Both the position numbers and the translations under genes were made by a program. From contig JABTUN010000002.1 in the NCBI GenBank assembly GCA_015075365.1, forward strand, positions 496,001-560,000: a stretch of DNA of 64,000 nt, written 5' to 3'. Below are positions 48,530-57,304 of the stretch, piece by piece; position 1 is the stretch's first letter, and each line of letters begins with the position of its first letter. Source of the stretch: Verrucomicrobiaceae bacterium. Lineage in GTDB: Bacteria; Verrucomicrobiota; Verrucomicrobiia; Verrucomicrobiales; Verrucomicrobiaceae. The notes beneath the pieces are model-generated. The model was not told where the DNA came from, made no database searches, and worked only from the letters and a program-made list of their open reading frames with translations.

Positions 48530-49906
48530 TCACGCTTCGAGCTTCCAGGGGCCGCGGTACTCCCGGCCGAGCAGCTTGCTGGCCTCGGGATCGCCGATGA
48601 TCTCCTCCTTGACCGGGTCCCACTTCAGCGGGCGGTTCACCAGGAAGGAAATGAGGGCCAGGTGGCCGGGCGTGGCACTGCGGTGGGCCGTCTCCACCGG
48701 GGTGACGGTGGGCTGGCGGCTCTTCACGCAGTCGAGGAAGTTGCGGTGATGTCCTGGGGTGGCGTAGAGGCGTGTCTTGATGATGTCATCACCGAGTTTC
48801 GGCGCGGTGGCGGCCTCAATGACCTCGCTGTTGGGATCGCGCTCGTTTTTGCGCTTCTTGACCATCTTTTTCAGCTCGGGCTTCGACGCGTCGTAGCTGC
48901 CACGGTTGACATGGACCCAGCCGTCGGTGCCGATCCACTTCGTGCCCATCGCGATGTCGCCATGGCCGCCGGCGATGGTCATCTTGACATCTCCGGCATA
49001 GAGAGCCTCGGCGCGGTACTTCGTGGCGGTGTTCCAGATGTCGGTGCGCGGCGGCATGTCCACCTGGAGCGGCCTTACCTCGACGGGGCCGCCGTTGTCC
49101 ATGTCCATGCCCCAATGGGCGATGTCGCAGTGGTGGCCGATCCAGTCGAGAAGCTGGCCGCCGCCGATGTTGTAGTCCCAGCGCCAGTTTTTGTGCACGC
49201 GGCACTCGATGTAGTCCTGCATGGCGGCGGGGCCGATCCACATCTCATAATCCAGCTCCGCCGGCGGCGGGGTGACGCCGCGCTTGTCCTTCGTGCCGGC
49301 GAAATCGTGGTGCCCGGCGGGCAGGCCGACGTGGACTTCCTTCAATTTGCCGATGAGCCCGTTGCGCACGATCTCGGCGCCGATGCGGAAATTCGCCTCG
49401 CTGCGCTGCCAGGAGCCGGTCTGCCAGATGCGGCCGTGCTTCTGCACCGCGCGCACAATGGCCTGCTGCTCCGCGATGGTGCGCGCGAGCGGCTTCTCGC
49501 CGTAGATGTCCTTGCCGTTCTTCGCCGCCTCGATGGAGGTCAGCGCGTGCCAGTTGTCCGGCAGGGCCAGCATGACGGTGTCGATGTCCTTGCGCGCCAT
49601 GACCTCGCGGTAGTCGTGGTAGCCTTTGCAGTCGCTGTTCTTGTAGGCCTTGTTCACCGTGTTGACGGCTTTTTCGAGGTTGCCTTTGTCGATGTCGCAC
49701 GCGGCGACGACCTGGCAGTCCTGCTCCTGGAGGAATTTGGCGGTATTCCCCGGTCCCATCATGCCCCAGCCGAGCACGGCCATGGTGATCTTGTTTGACG
49801 GCGCGTTCTGGCCGAAGACGGAGGCCGGAACGATGGTGGGGAAGCCGAGCGCGGCGGCGGATTGCGTGAGAAAGCGGCGGCGGGACGTGAAGGGGATGCG
49901 TTTCAT
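48530..49906 (-). CDS. Tat-exported Gfo/Idh/MocA family oxidoreductase
   Basis: 458 residues. N-terminal twin-arginine signal TSRRRFLTQSAAALGF. NAD-binding MAVLGWGMMGPGN, VVAACDID, MLALPDNWHA and the EKP motif GEKPLARTIAEQQ, followed by the long C-terminal alpha/beta domain with IGGGQLLDWIGHHCDIAHWG. This exported subgroup is expanded in Verrucomicrobia and Planctomycetes and is thought to act on sugars in the periplasm with a tightly bound cofactor. Confidence 0.88.
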   Translation of the reverse strand: MKRIPFTSRRRFLTQSAAALGFPTIVPASVFGQNAPSNKITMAVLGWGMMGPGNTAKFLQEQDCQVVAACDIDKGNLEKAVNTVNKAYKNSDCKGYHDYREVMARKDIDTVMLALPDNWHALTSIEAAKNGKDIYGEKPLARTIAEQQAIVRAVQKHGRIWQTGSWQRSEANFRIGAEIVRNGLIGKLKEVHVGLPAGHHDFAGTKDKRGVTPPPAELDYEMWIGPAAMQDYIECRVHKNWRWDYNIGGGQLLDWIGHHCDIAHWGMDMDNGGPVEVRPLQVDMPPRTDIWNTATKYRAEALYAGDVKMTIAGGHGDIAMGTKWIGTDGWVHVNRGSYDASKPELKKMVKKRKNERDPNSEVIEAATAPKLGDDIIKTRLYATPGHHRNFLDCVKSRQPTVTPVETAHRSATPGHLALISFLVNRPLKWDPVKEEIIGDPEASKLLGREYRGPWKLEA

Positions 49907-49992
49907 GGAGCGTGGTGGGCGGTGAGGGATTGCGGTGGCGTTTTATCGGGCCGGGAAACGCCTGTCCATCATCAAAAATGACGTGGGGAATG

Positions 49993-50022
49993 AAAAACGG
50001 CGCGGAGGGGCACTCCGCGCCG
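49993..50022 (-). terminator. Intrinsic terminator of the GlsB-family gene
   Basis: On the minus strand CGGCGCGGAG, loop TGCCC, CTCCGCGCCG, then TTTTT. Perfect 10-bp GC stem plus U-tract, 23 bp after the stop of the gene at 50045. Confidence 0.85.
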
Positions 50023-50044
50023 TCCAGCTCGTTGAGGAGATGCC

Positions 50045-50314
50045 TCAGGTGGCCTTCTTGACCACGCGGTAGATGATGAGCACGAGCACGGAGCCCGCCG
50101 TGGCGATGCCGATGCTCTTGAGGTCAAACGCGCTCGTCACCGTGCCGATGCCGAGGAGCCTGGTGCCGATGATGCCGCCGAGAACGGCGCCGATGATGCC
50201 CAGCAGGATGGTCTTGATGAGACCGCCGCCGTCTTTGCCCGGCATGATGAACTTGCCGAGCGCGCCCGCGATGAGGCCGAGGATGATCCAGGAGAAGATA
50301 CCGATGTTTTCCAT
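50045..50314 (-). CDS. GlsB/YeaQ/YmgE family stress-response membrane protein
   Basis: 89 residues, three hydrophobic segments (SWIILGLIAGALGKFIMPG, LLGIIGAVLGGIIGTRLLG, IATAGSVLVLIIYRVV) with the characteristic GLIAGALGKFIMPGKDGGG loop of the transglycosylase-associated protein family. Function is general-stress-linked but not defined. It is monocistronic, with its own terminator. Confidence 0.9.
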   Translation of the reverse strand: MENIGIFSWIILGLIAGALGKFIMPGKDGGGLIKTILLGIIGAVLGGIIGTRLLGIGTVTSAFDLKSIGIATAGSVLVLIIYRVVKKAT

Positions 50315-50382
50315 AGCACGGCGAGGCTAGGAAGCCGCGGATGGCGGCGCAATGGAAGATTTGGACTCATTTTCCACGCGGC

Positions 50383-51468
50383 TCAGCGCCGCCGGCCCTT
50401 CCATTTGCCCCGGCGCCGGCGCTCGATCACGGGCTGCACCGTGGGCTGCGCGGCGTGCAGCACCTTGAAGCCATCCTGCTCGATGACGAGGCGGCTTTCC
50501 GCAAAAGTCTCGGACAGCAGGCTTTCATACGGCAGCTGGCGGTTCGCCACCAGCCAGAGCTGCCCGTCCGGCCGCAGGGAAGTGGCGGCCGTGGTGATGA
50601 ACCTCAGGCCGATGAGCGGATCCTGGTCTTTGCCATCGTGGAAGGGCGGATTCATCACCACCACGTCGTAGCGGCTGCGTTCGATGCCCTTGGTGAGATC
50701 GTGCCAGACCGGGCGCGGCTTGATGTGCGTGGGGATGATGCCCAGATTCCGCCGCGCGCACTCAAACGCGTCCGCGTCCGCGTCGTAGAGGTCCAGCGAG
50801 TCGATGTCGTGGCAGTTCCGCAGCAGGTGATCGCTCAAAAATCCCCAGCCGCAGCCAAAGTCGGCGGCATCCCCCCGCAGATCCGCCGGGAGATGCGTGG
50901 CAAGCAGCGCGGAACCCGGATCAATGCGGTCCCAACTGAACAGGCCCGGCTTGGACCACCAGCGGCCGTCCATCACACGGCGCATGACGCCGCGCTGCCG
51001 CCACTGCTCCAGCAGCGTGCTGTTCCACTCCATGCCCGGCTCCTTCACCGCCCAAAACACGCGGCTGTGATGCTTCGAGTGCGTCTGCATGCGGCCACGG
51101 CCCACAAGTTCGGCGAAAAGCTGCTCCGTGCGCTTCCCGCCCGCATCATTGTGCTGCGCCACCATCAGCATGCCGCCCTCCGCCAGCCGGTCATATCCGC
51201 GCGCAATGTCCGACACCGCCAGATCACGCTGCGGATCCGGCAGCACAAGCACGGTGGGGTGGCTCCCCTGCTCTTCACGCACCACCGTGAAGTCAGCCGC
51301 CTCCAGCTCATCCGCGCGCGGCTTCCAGGTCTGCTGGCAGCTCACCCGTCCGCGAAAGTGATCAAGCGCGGGATGATTCTGCGCCCGCAAGAACAAAACA
51401 CGCCCCTCCTCGCCGATGTCGGGGTTCACATCGAGGGCGTGGAAGAGCGCGTTGACAGCCGTGGTCAT
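50383..51468 (-). CDS. rsmC: Class I SAM methyltransferase, RsmC/RlmG-like
   Basis: 361 residues. Two tandem methyltransferase-like halves as in RsmC: a degenerate N-terminal half (EEGRVLFLRAQNHPALDHF, VLVLPDPQRDLAVSDIARGYDRLAEGG) and an active C-terminal half with FGCGWGFLSDHLL (SAM) and VVMNPPFHDG (catalytic NPPF). It probably makes m2G in 16S rRNA (G1207) or 23S rRNA. The ATG at 51468 precedes MTTAVNALFHALDV; the frame is open to 51534. The C-terminus ends in a basic RRRRGKWKGRRR. Confidence 0.85.
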   Translation of the reverse strand: MTTAVNALFHALDVNPDIGEEGRVLFLRAQNHPALDHFRGRVSCQQTWKPRADELEAADFTVVREEQGSHPTVLVLPDPQRDLAVSDIARGYDRLAEGGMLMVAQHNDAGGKRTEQLFAELVGRGRMQTHSKHHSRVFWAVKEPGMEWNSTLLEQWRQRGVMRRVMDGRWWSKPGLFSWDRIDPGSALLATHLPADLRGDAADFGCGWGFLSDHLLRNCHDIDSLDLYDADADAFECARRNLGIIPTHIKPRPVWHDLTKGIERSRYDVVVMNPPFHDGKDQDPLIGLRFITTAATSLRPDGQLWLVANRQLPYESLLSETFAESRLVIEQDGFKVLHAAQPTVQPVIERRRRGKWKGRRR

Positions 51469-51625
51469 GAGCGGGTCATCATGCCGCGGATCATCCACAT
51501 GAAAAGCGTCTGATGCCCGGAGACAGCACTTCAAACAAAATGCAGCCCGACGTTTGACAAAGCCATGCGCTGGTCTAGTCTCCGCGCCCGTCTCCCACGA
51601 GACGGACGGCTTTATAACAAGCCAT

Positions 51626-51702
51626 GCACCCGTAGCTCAACGGATTAGAGCATCTGACTACGGATCAGAAGGTTTCAGGTTCGAATCCTGACGGGTGCGC
51701 CA
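51626..51702 (+). tRNA. tRNA-Arg (anticodon ACG)
   Basis: Acceptor GCACCCG pairs with CGGGTGC; D-arm AGCTCAACGGATTAGAGCA; anticodon stem TCTGA/TCAGA around loop CTACGGA, giving anticodon ACG; T-arm with GGTTCGAATCC; encoded CCA at 51700-51702. The foreign-looking block begins right after it, so it may be the attachment site of the downstream element. I found no second copy of its 3' end within the window. Confidence 0.95.
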
Positions 51703-51822
51703 CTCTCCACGCAAGCACAATCAAGGCTTCCCGCGTGTTTGCTATGGAAATTCGAGCTGTGAGAAATTTTCACCTGTGCACTTTCTGTGCACTTTTTCCA
51801 TTCTCTGTATTTCACAAAGCCC

Positions 51823-52161
51823 TCACCGCTGGCGACGAGCTTGATTGAGCCTTCGGGGCATGAGTTCGAGGTAGTTGTGGATTCTCCGCTCGCGGCATTT
51901 CCGCTCTTCTTCCTCACAGTGCTTCTCCCATTGGACTTGCCGCGCCGTGGCGAGGAATTCCTCCACGAGCGGGCTGTGGCGCACTTTGTAGCCTTGGCGG
52001 GCAGCATCCGTGCTGTGCTCGCCGTAGGCGCGGCGATAGGCCACCGTGGCGCGGTGGCAGGTCAGGAATTCAAGGCAGAACTTGAACTGCCTGGGTGTCA
52101 TCCAGGCGGCGATCTCGTCTAGGCTGCGATGTTCGGGTTCGATCTCCTGTTTCATGGGCAT
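51823..52161 (-). CDS. Terminase small-subunit-like phage protein
   Basis: 112 residues. WMTPRQFKFCLEFLTCHRA, TVAYRRAYG and HSPLVEEFL match the N-terminal helix-turn-helix pattern of phage small terminases (LTPKQxxF...xNATxAAxxAGYS). The C-terminus is charged (EKHCEEEERKCRERR). No large terminase is seen, so it may be a domesticated or satellite-type packaging/regulatory protein. Starts possible at ATG 52161 or 52155. Confidence 0.6.
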   Translation of the reverse strand: MPMKQEIEPEHRSLDEIAAWMTPRQFKFCLEFLTCHRATVAYRRAYGEHSTDAARQGYKVRHSPLVEEFLATARQVQWEKHCEEEERKCRERRIHNYLELMPRRLNQARRQR

Positions 52162-52553
52162 TCTAGGGCATATTTGCTGACAAAAGCTGACATTCTCAGC
52201 CCTCGCTCGCTCACCGGCTCTAGCCGCACGCTTGGGTATTGATGGGCATACTTCCTTGCAATTCCTAGCATTTCCAACGCGAATTGTACGGCCGCCGCCC
52301 GCACTTCGCGGTGAAACATCATGGATAGCAAACGATAGCGTTTCTCGACTTCTGGTCTCCCGCTGCAAACGCTGTCGCATGAACATGGTGCAGAAGGAGT
52401 GTTAACGAAAGTTAACGCTCTGCGCATCTCGTGCTCACGCCACGGCAGCAATGACAAATGACTTTGGGGTTTGCGCTTGAGGGTATCAAACGGGAACACG
52501 CAATCTGTATCGTCGCAGGCAGAGCAACGGGTCATGCACTGAAGTGATTTCAT
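52152..52553 (-). CDS. Hypothetical Cys-rich N-terminus protein of the element
   Basis: 133 residues from the ATG at 52551-52553. The beginning holds CMTRCSACDDTDC, a possible metal site; the second half (MFHREVRAAAVQFALEMLGIA) looks helical. It overlaps the next gene start by 10 bp on the same strand, which supports it being real. No family recognised. Confidence 0.4.
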   Translation of the reverse strand: MKSLQCMTRCSACDDTDCVFPFDTLKRKPQSHLSLLPWREHEMRRALTFVNTPSAPCSCDSVCSGRPEVEKRYRLLSMMFHREVRAAAVQFALEMLGIARKYAHQYPSVRLEPVSERGLRMSAFVSKYALECP

Positions 52554-52596
52554 TATTGCGGTAAGCGTTATGAGTCGCGGACAGCAATTGTGGGCG

Positions 52597-53946
52597 TCAG
52601 GTTTTACGGCGGATGGTCTTCCCACCACCTGGGCCGCCCGTTTCCATCACGATCCTGGGAGCCAATTCCGCGAGCGCGGCGTCGATCTCTGGTTTGCTCG
52701 CATTCCTGCCAAAAAGCTCGTGTATTTTGGTCATCGTGATAGGGCCGCTGCCGAGGGCTTCCCATATCCTCGCGGCCTTCGGATCAGCAAAGGTTCCAGC
52801 GAAGATGTGCGCGGCGCTGGCCTCGCAATAACGCCAGAACTCCAGACCGGCTTCGAGGTGTCTCTTGCCGATCACAGCAGATTCGTCCAGCAAGGCCAGA
52901 AGCAGAGCGATACGCATCACTTGCGCCTCAGCGCGTGAAAGGATTTCTCCAAGGCGTCCAGGAGGCGGCTCGCTCAGTTCGGCGTAAACCTTGCCCCATA
53001 GCTCGCGGGCCTCATCATCACGGCGGACTTCACCCCTTGTCGAGGCGGCATTCACGGCGGCGCTGAGTTGCTCGATTAGATCCGTTGTGTCCGGCGTCCT
53101 GCTTCCTTCCGGCAGCAGTTTGGAGCGGTCTGCGTAAATCCACAGGCAGCGATTGGCGAGGCCGTTGCTCATCTCCACACTGGCAAGCAGGCGGCGCAAT
53201 TCCGGCTCGGTGATGTGGCCGATCAGGCTGATGTGCGCCCCCTCGACCTCGATGGCATCCTTTCGGCGCATGACCGCGATCTTCTGGCCGTCCCACGCCT
53301 GTCTGAGCAGCACGGATACCGTGTTCCCTTCGCGCCTCATCACTTGCAGCACTTGGGCAAATTCACCCTCTTGCAGAAGCAGGCGCTTGTCAGAGTCGCC
53401 CTCGAAGACTTGGGTGATCCCTTCCCCGGAGACGATGCCTGATTTCACGCGCATGGAGAACCAGATTGAATCAACCGCCTCAAGCACATTCTTCACCTGT
53501 GCCCATGAGGTGCCCTTCCTTGCCTTCGATGTGCGCCCGCAGATGACGGTGAAGAGATTCGCATGGTGCCGAGACCCATCCGCAAGAAAGTTGGGCGAGG
53601 GACCGATGAGGTTGCCGAGACCGGCGAGTAGCTGAGCATAAAGCGCAGCCGGATCGGCTTCCGTGCATGGCAAGATGCGGCGCACGATTTCCCCTGCTGG
53701 GCCGTGTAGGGCTGAGTCTGGCAGCTTCGGCGGCTTGCTTTCACCATACGAAAAGAACGAATCGCACGAAGACTCTGCCATGGTGTCGCAGGAGTTTTCG
53801 TGCTTTTCGTGCTTTTCGTTCACCAATGAATGGCAGCTATCCGCCGGCGGTTGCCAGTCTTCGACGGGCGCGTTGCGCAGGTGTTCCGGGCCGAATTCCC
53901 GGAGGGCATCCTTCGCGTCTTTGACGGGTGGTTTTTTGGCACTCAT
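52597..53946 (-). CDS. DUF3987-type replicative helicase-like protein
   Basis: 449 residues. RRILPCTEADPAALYAQLLAG, VICGRTSKARKGTSW (a P-loop-like GRTSKARKGTS), EGEFAQVLQVMRREGNTVSVLLRQAWDG and HISLIGHITEPELRR follow the DUF3987 family of plasmid/phage primase-helicase accessory ATPases. The ATG overlaps the primase stop by 4 bases, so the pair forms a replication module. The C-terminal winged-helix-like end is short. Confidence 0.8.
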   Translation of the reverse strand: MSAKKPPVKDAKDALREFGPEHLRNAPVEDWQPPADSCHSLVNEKHEKHENSCDTMAESSCDSFFSYGESKPPKLPDSALHGPAGEIVRRILPCTEADPAALYAQLLAGLGNLIGPSPNFLADGSRHHANLFTVICGRTSKARKGTSWAQVKNVLEAVDSIWFSMRVKSGIVSGEGITQVFEGDSDKRLLLQEGEFAQVLQVMRREGNTVSVLLRQAWDGQKIAVMRRKDAIEVEGAHISLIGHITEPELRRLLASVEMSNGLANRCLWIYADRSKLLPEGSRTPDTTDLIEQLSAAVNAASTRGEVRRDDEARELWGKVYAELSEPPPGRLGEILSRAEAQVMRIALLLALLDESAVIGKRHLEAGLEFWRYCEASAAHIFAGTFADPKAARIWEALGSGPITMTKIHELFGRNASKPEIDAALAELAPRIVMETGGPGGGKTIRRKT

Positions 53947-54944
53947 GAAATAGCGGGCTGGGTTTGGAATTGATGCCTGCAAATGCCTCGGGCGGTGCCG
54001 TGAAGGAGGGAGGCGGTTTCCTCAAAGAAGCGCTGGCCGGCGGCGTCGTTGTCCGGCCAGAAATGCACCCGGCGGCCGGCGAAGAGCGGCAGCCACGCAG
54101 GATCAAAGCCATGGCAGCCGGAGGTGGCGACGACGCAGGCTCCCTCGTGAAAGGAATTCTCGAATCTCGCCTCGATGAGGGCCGCGGCGGTGCTCTCGGA
54201 TTCGACGAGGTGAACGTCCGTGATGGTCGGCGCGGAGCGCAGCAGCCGGTGACTCCGCCACGGGCGACGCAGCTCACCCACTTTCCAGAACCGGGGAGTG
54301 CCCGTGCCGAAGGGATCACGAATCTTGTAGCCGCCATCGCCGATGTAGGCCAGCCGTGGCCGCCGCAGCGTGCAGGGAGTGCCATCGGCCTTGGGCAGGA
54401 TGAAACCCGGCGGCGTGATGCCAAACGCGTCCAGGGACGGCGTGGTGAGGCGGCGCAGGGTATCTGGCGAAAGGCCCAGCTCGCGGGCAAACTCCTCACA
54501 CAGGGCGCTGTCCTGCAGCAGCCGGGTTCGCCACGGTGTCGTCAGCCGCTCCAGCTCCTCGGCATCCATCGCCTTCGAGGCTTTCGGCACGGCGGCGGCC
54601 ATAGTGCGACGCGCCAGCGGTGCCGGTGCCATTCCCGCATCGAGGCCGGTGAGAGCCGCCACTTCCTCGCAGATCGGTTTGAACTCCACGTTGGTATTCC
54701 GCCCTGAGCGGGCCGCGTGCAACTCGATCACCGTACCACCGATTCCGCACGGGTGGCAGAACCACTTCCATACCTCGCCCTCCATCACGGCGGAGAAGGA
54801 CGGCTTGTTGTCCGGGTGCAGCGGGCACCGCGCTGTCAGGCGGGTGCCGCTGGCGTGCATAACGGGCGGGTGCCCGATGGCAGACAGGTAGGCTGGCAAC
54901 TGCTGCTTGAGCGCAGCCGCATCGACAAAGGTCGAGGAGTTCAT
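53943..54944 (-). CDS. CHC2 zinc-finger DNA primase of mobile element
   Basis: 333 residues. CHC2-type zinc finger with Cys40, His43, Cys63 and Cys66 (CPLHPDNKPSF, WFCHPCGIGG). A TOPRIM-like region includes DVHLVESESTAAALIEA and FWPDNDAAGQRFFE. It synthesises primers for the element's replication. The partner is the DUF3987 gene, to which it is translationally coupled. Confidence 0.87.
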   Translation of the reverse strand: MNSSTFVDAAALKQQLPAYLSAIGHPPVMHASGTRLTARCPLHPDNKPSFSAVMEGEVWKWFCHPCGIGGTVIELHAARSGRNTNVEFKPICEEVAALTGLDAGMAPAPLARRTMAAAVPKASKAMDAEELERLTTPWRTRLLQDSALCEEFARELGLSPDTLRRLTTPSLDAFGITPPGFILPKADGTPCTLRRPRLAYIGDGGYKIRDPFGTGTPRFWKVGELRRPWRSHRLLRSAPTITDVHLVESESTAAALIEARFENSFHEGACVVATSGCHGFDPAWLPLFAGRRVHFWPDNDAAGQRFFEETASLLHGTARGICRHQFQTQPAIS

Positions 54945-55036
54945 GGGCGCAATTGTGGGTTGCGCCGGGTGCTGAATCGCCTACTCTCCGCGTAGTCACA
55001 CGACAGGGCCGGGCGAGTGAAAGCTCCCCGGCTTTG

Positions 55037-55225
55037 TTATGCCGCCGCATCACGCTCGAAACGGGCCACCTCCTCCGGGGAGAAGCGCACGCCCCGGCCA
55101 AGGAAGGAGGCTTTCAGTTTGCCCGCCTTGCGCCAGCGGCGCAGCGTGATTGGGGTGACTTTCCACTTCGCCGCGAGTTCAGCGGGAGTGAGGTAGGACG
55201 AGTGAGGGATGGGGGACTTGATCAT
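55037..55225 (-). CDS. Excisionase/AlpA-like helix-turn-helix protein
   Basis: 62 residues. LTPAELAAKWKVTPITLRRWRKAGKLKA then VRFSPEEVARFE (first part given as LTPAELAAKWKVTP) is a MerR-type winged helix typical of excisionases and of satellite regulators upstream of primase genes. ATG at 55223-55225; a second in-frame start lies further upstream at 55273. It probably controls excision or the primase operon 90 bp downstream. Confidence 0.8.
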   Translation of the reverse strand: MIKSPIPHSSYLTPAELAAKWKVTPITLRRWRKAGKLKASFLGRGVRFSPEEVARFERDAAA

Positions 55226-55295
55226 GATTGCACGTGCTCTTCCGTGAGCGTGCGGGACCCTGCGCAGCTTCAAAAATACCCATCCGGTGGAGGTA

Positions 55296-56372
55296 TTAAA
55301 TTCTCCGCACTTTTTTTAGCGGCCGCCCTTTGCGGCGTATCTTTCCACCATCCACAATCTGGCTATTGGCCTTTCTGACAGCATTCTGAAACGCTCTGAC
55401 TGTGATGTCTGCGCTGTTGATCCGGATGTGGGGAATGCGCCTTCTAGCTCGTTTGCTGTGCTTCATGAAATCTGCCGCCCCAAGCTGCTTTTTGACCTCT
55501 TCTGGGGAAGGGCGGCAACCAGTTGCTTGGTATAGCTCTTTGACTGCACCTTTGATCTCCGCCAATGCAACCGACGGAGCGCCTTTTTGCCGAAACGACA
55601 CCGATGATTGATTGTCGCGGTGCATTTCGGGATCAGCCATGTCTCTGAGAGCAGAGTCTAGGCCATTCATGTTGCTCCAGCTACCGGGAGATACAGTGCC
55701 ATCCCGCGCAATCTCCTCCAGCACTCGATCACAATATACGATCTGTGCCTCGGCCTCGCCTCGGATACCTTCGTCGCCGTTTTCGACAAGGAACTTCGCA
55801 TAATCACGCTTCTGCATGGCTTGCAGCTTGCGGCCCTGCTCTCGACTTCCTGTGACGTTGCCCCGCTTCGTAGAGCATGGGATTTGCAGCCGCAGGCGGG
55901 CGAGTGCCACCAAGTGATACGAAGGTTCCCATCGTGTGCCCTGATGGACAAAATACACGTCAATACTGTCGGCAGGTCGTTTGGCGGCGAGATAGTTGCC
56001 CTTCCTAGCCCAGACGAGAGCAGTCCCATACTTCCAAGCCCAGCCGTGTTGCACAAGCAGGCTCGGGCGCTTCACATTGCGCTTAGTTAGCCGGGCTAGC
56101 TCTGCTTCCTCGCCGATTGTGACAATATCTTGCCAAGCCTTTCCTGCGAGTGCTGCAAGTGCAGCTAACACGTCATCCTCACCGAAAGACTCAGAGTCGA
56201 AAAAGGTCTGTGGATTGTCCTGAATTGCTTTCAGGTGCGCAATGCGATCCTCCTTGATGCGTTGTCCTAGCGCTTGCTCGTCCGCGAACCAACGATTCCA
56301 TTCCTCTTGGGATGCTCCCGCAGGAGGAAAGAGGGCTTTTTCCTTTTCGGGGTGTTGTGATGTAAGCGTCAT
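55296..56372 (-). CDS. Hypothetical element protein
   Basis: 358 residues from the ATG at 56372 (open to 56432). No recognised domain. Notable: LTKRNVKRPSLLVQHGWAWK, HLVALARLRLQIPCSTKRGN, DYAKFLVENGDEGIRGEAEAQ and a basic C-terminus (KSKRARRRIPHIRINS; RRKGRPLKKVRR), suggesting nucleic-acid contact. It is divergent from the YedK gene over 121 bp. Confidence 0.6.
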   Translation of the reverse strand: MTLTSQHPEKEKALFPPAGASQEEWNRWFADEQALGQRIKEDRIAHLKAIQDNPQTFFDSESFGEDDVLAALAALAGKAWQDIVTIGEEAELARLTKRNVKRPSLLVQHGWAWKYGTALVWARKGNYLAAKRPADSIDVYFVHQGTRWEPSYHLVALARLRLQIPCSTKRGNVTGSREQGRKLQAMQKRDYAKFLVENGDEGIRGEAEAQIVYCDRVLEEIARDGTVSPGSWSNMNGLDSALRDMADPEMHRDNQSSVSFRQKGAPSVALAEIKGAVKELYQATGCRPSPEEVKKQLGAADFMKHSKRARRRIPHIRINSADITVRAFQNAVRKANSQIVDGGKIRRKGRPLKKVRRI

Positions 56373-56493
56373 GCTGAATATTGCTGCATCATGAGCGATC
56401 ATTCGCAATGGATGAGCGGGAAAACGAAGCAACCAGCATTTGACGCACTTTAGCGTTTCAATCAGAATGAGGAGCCGTAAATCAGTTCATTCC

Positions 56494-57288
56494 ATGTGCG
56501 GCCGTCTGAACCAATTCGCGAAGTTTCCTGCCCTGTCCCTCGCGGGGAGGGCCTTGCGTGTGGAGCGGCGCAAGAAGGAGCGTGAGGATAAAAAGGCCGC
56601 CGTGCAGGTTGTGAACAACATCTGCCCCACCGACTATGCTGACGTAGTGACGCTCAGCGGCGGAGAGGCCGGCTTCGAGCGCATGCGCTTTGGGCTCATG
56701 CCGGCTTGGGCCAAAGGCAGCAAGGCGGAGGTGTCGAAAAAGTTCGTTCACACCTTCAATGCCCGGTGTGAGTCAGTCTTTGAGCTGGCATCGTATCGCG
56801 GGCCTATCTTGAAGCAACGCTGCCTCATTCCCGTGCGTGGGTGGCATGAATGGCCGGACAGCCGCACCCCCTACTTTATTCATCGCCGGGATGACGAGCC
56901 GCTGTGGTTGGCGGGGATCTGGGACGAATGGGAGAGCCGAGATCCGGCGGACGCTGAGGACGGGCCGCTCGTCACCTCCATGAGCGTGATCACCACGCCG
57001 CCGGGGCGCTACATGGGGAAGTTTCACGACCGCAGCCCGCTGATTCTCGAAGACGCGGCTGCTGCTGCCTGGCTTGATCCCGGCCTTCGCGCGGATGACC
57101 TCCGCGCCTTCTTCAAACCCTCTGAAAACGTGCACTTGGAGGCTTACCGAGTCTCCACACTGGCTAATCAGGCACGGAACAAGACTGAGGCCGTGTGCAC
57201 TCCGATAGCACCACCAGTGCCGCAGGCTGGGGAAGACCCTGTGGCGGCCGAAAATGACGAAACGCCGCTCTTGAAATTGTTCTTATGA
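56494..57288 (+). CDS. SOS response-associated peptidase, YedK/HMCES family
   Basis: 264 residues. Begins MCGR, so after Met removal Cys2 is free to form the thiazolidine crosslink with abasic sites in ssDNA. Other active-site parts: FNARCES, GWHEWPD (catalytic Glu) and GKFHDRSPLIL (His). It protects abasic sites during synthesis. The ATG at 56494 is dictated by the Cys2 requirement. The stop codon lies inside the LexA box of the next gene; the two may also be read through together. Confidence 0.93.
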   Translation: MCGRLNQFAKFPALSLAGRALRVERRKKEREDKKAAVQVVNNICPTDYADVVTLSGGEAGFERMRFGLMPAWAKGSKAEVSKKFVHTFNARCESVFELASYRGPILKQRCLIPVRGWHEWPDSRTPYFIHRRDDEPLWLAGIWDEWESRDPADAEDGPLVTSMSVITTPPGRYMGKFHDRSPLILEDAAAAAWLDPGLRADDLRAFFKPSENVHLEAYRVSTLANQARNKTEAVCTPIAPPVPQAGEDPVAAENDETPLLKLFL

Positions 57289-57291
57289 ACA
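57278..57291 (+). promoter_or_regulatory. LexA operator (verrucomicrobial TGTTC-N4-GAACA)
   Basis: TGTTCTTATGAACA is a perfect 14-bp palindrome matching the LexA motif established for Verrucomicrobium spinosum. It overlaps the YedK stop codon and ends 13 bp before the ATG of the UmuD-like gene. A TTGAAA at 57271-57276 could serve as -35, which would make the transcript start at or next to the ATG (leaderless). Repression of the polymerase operon by LexA is the natural inference. Confidence 0.85.
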
Positions 57292-57304
57292 GTATTGGCG
57301 TGAC

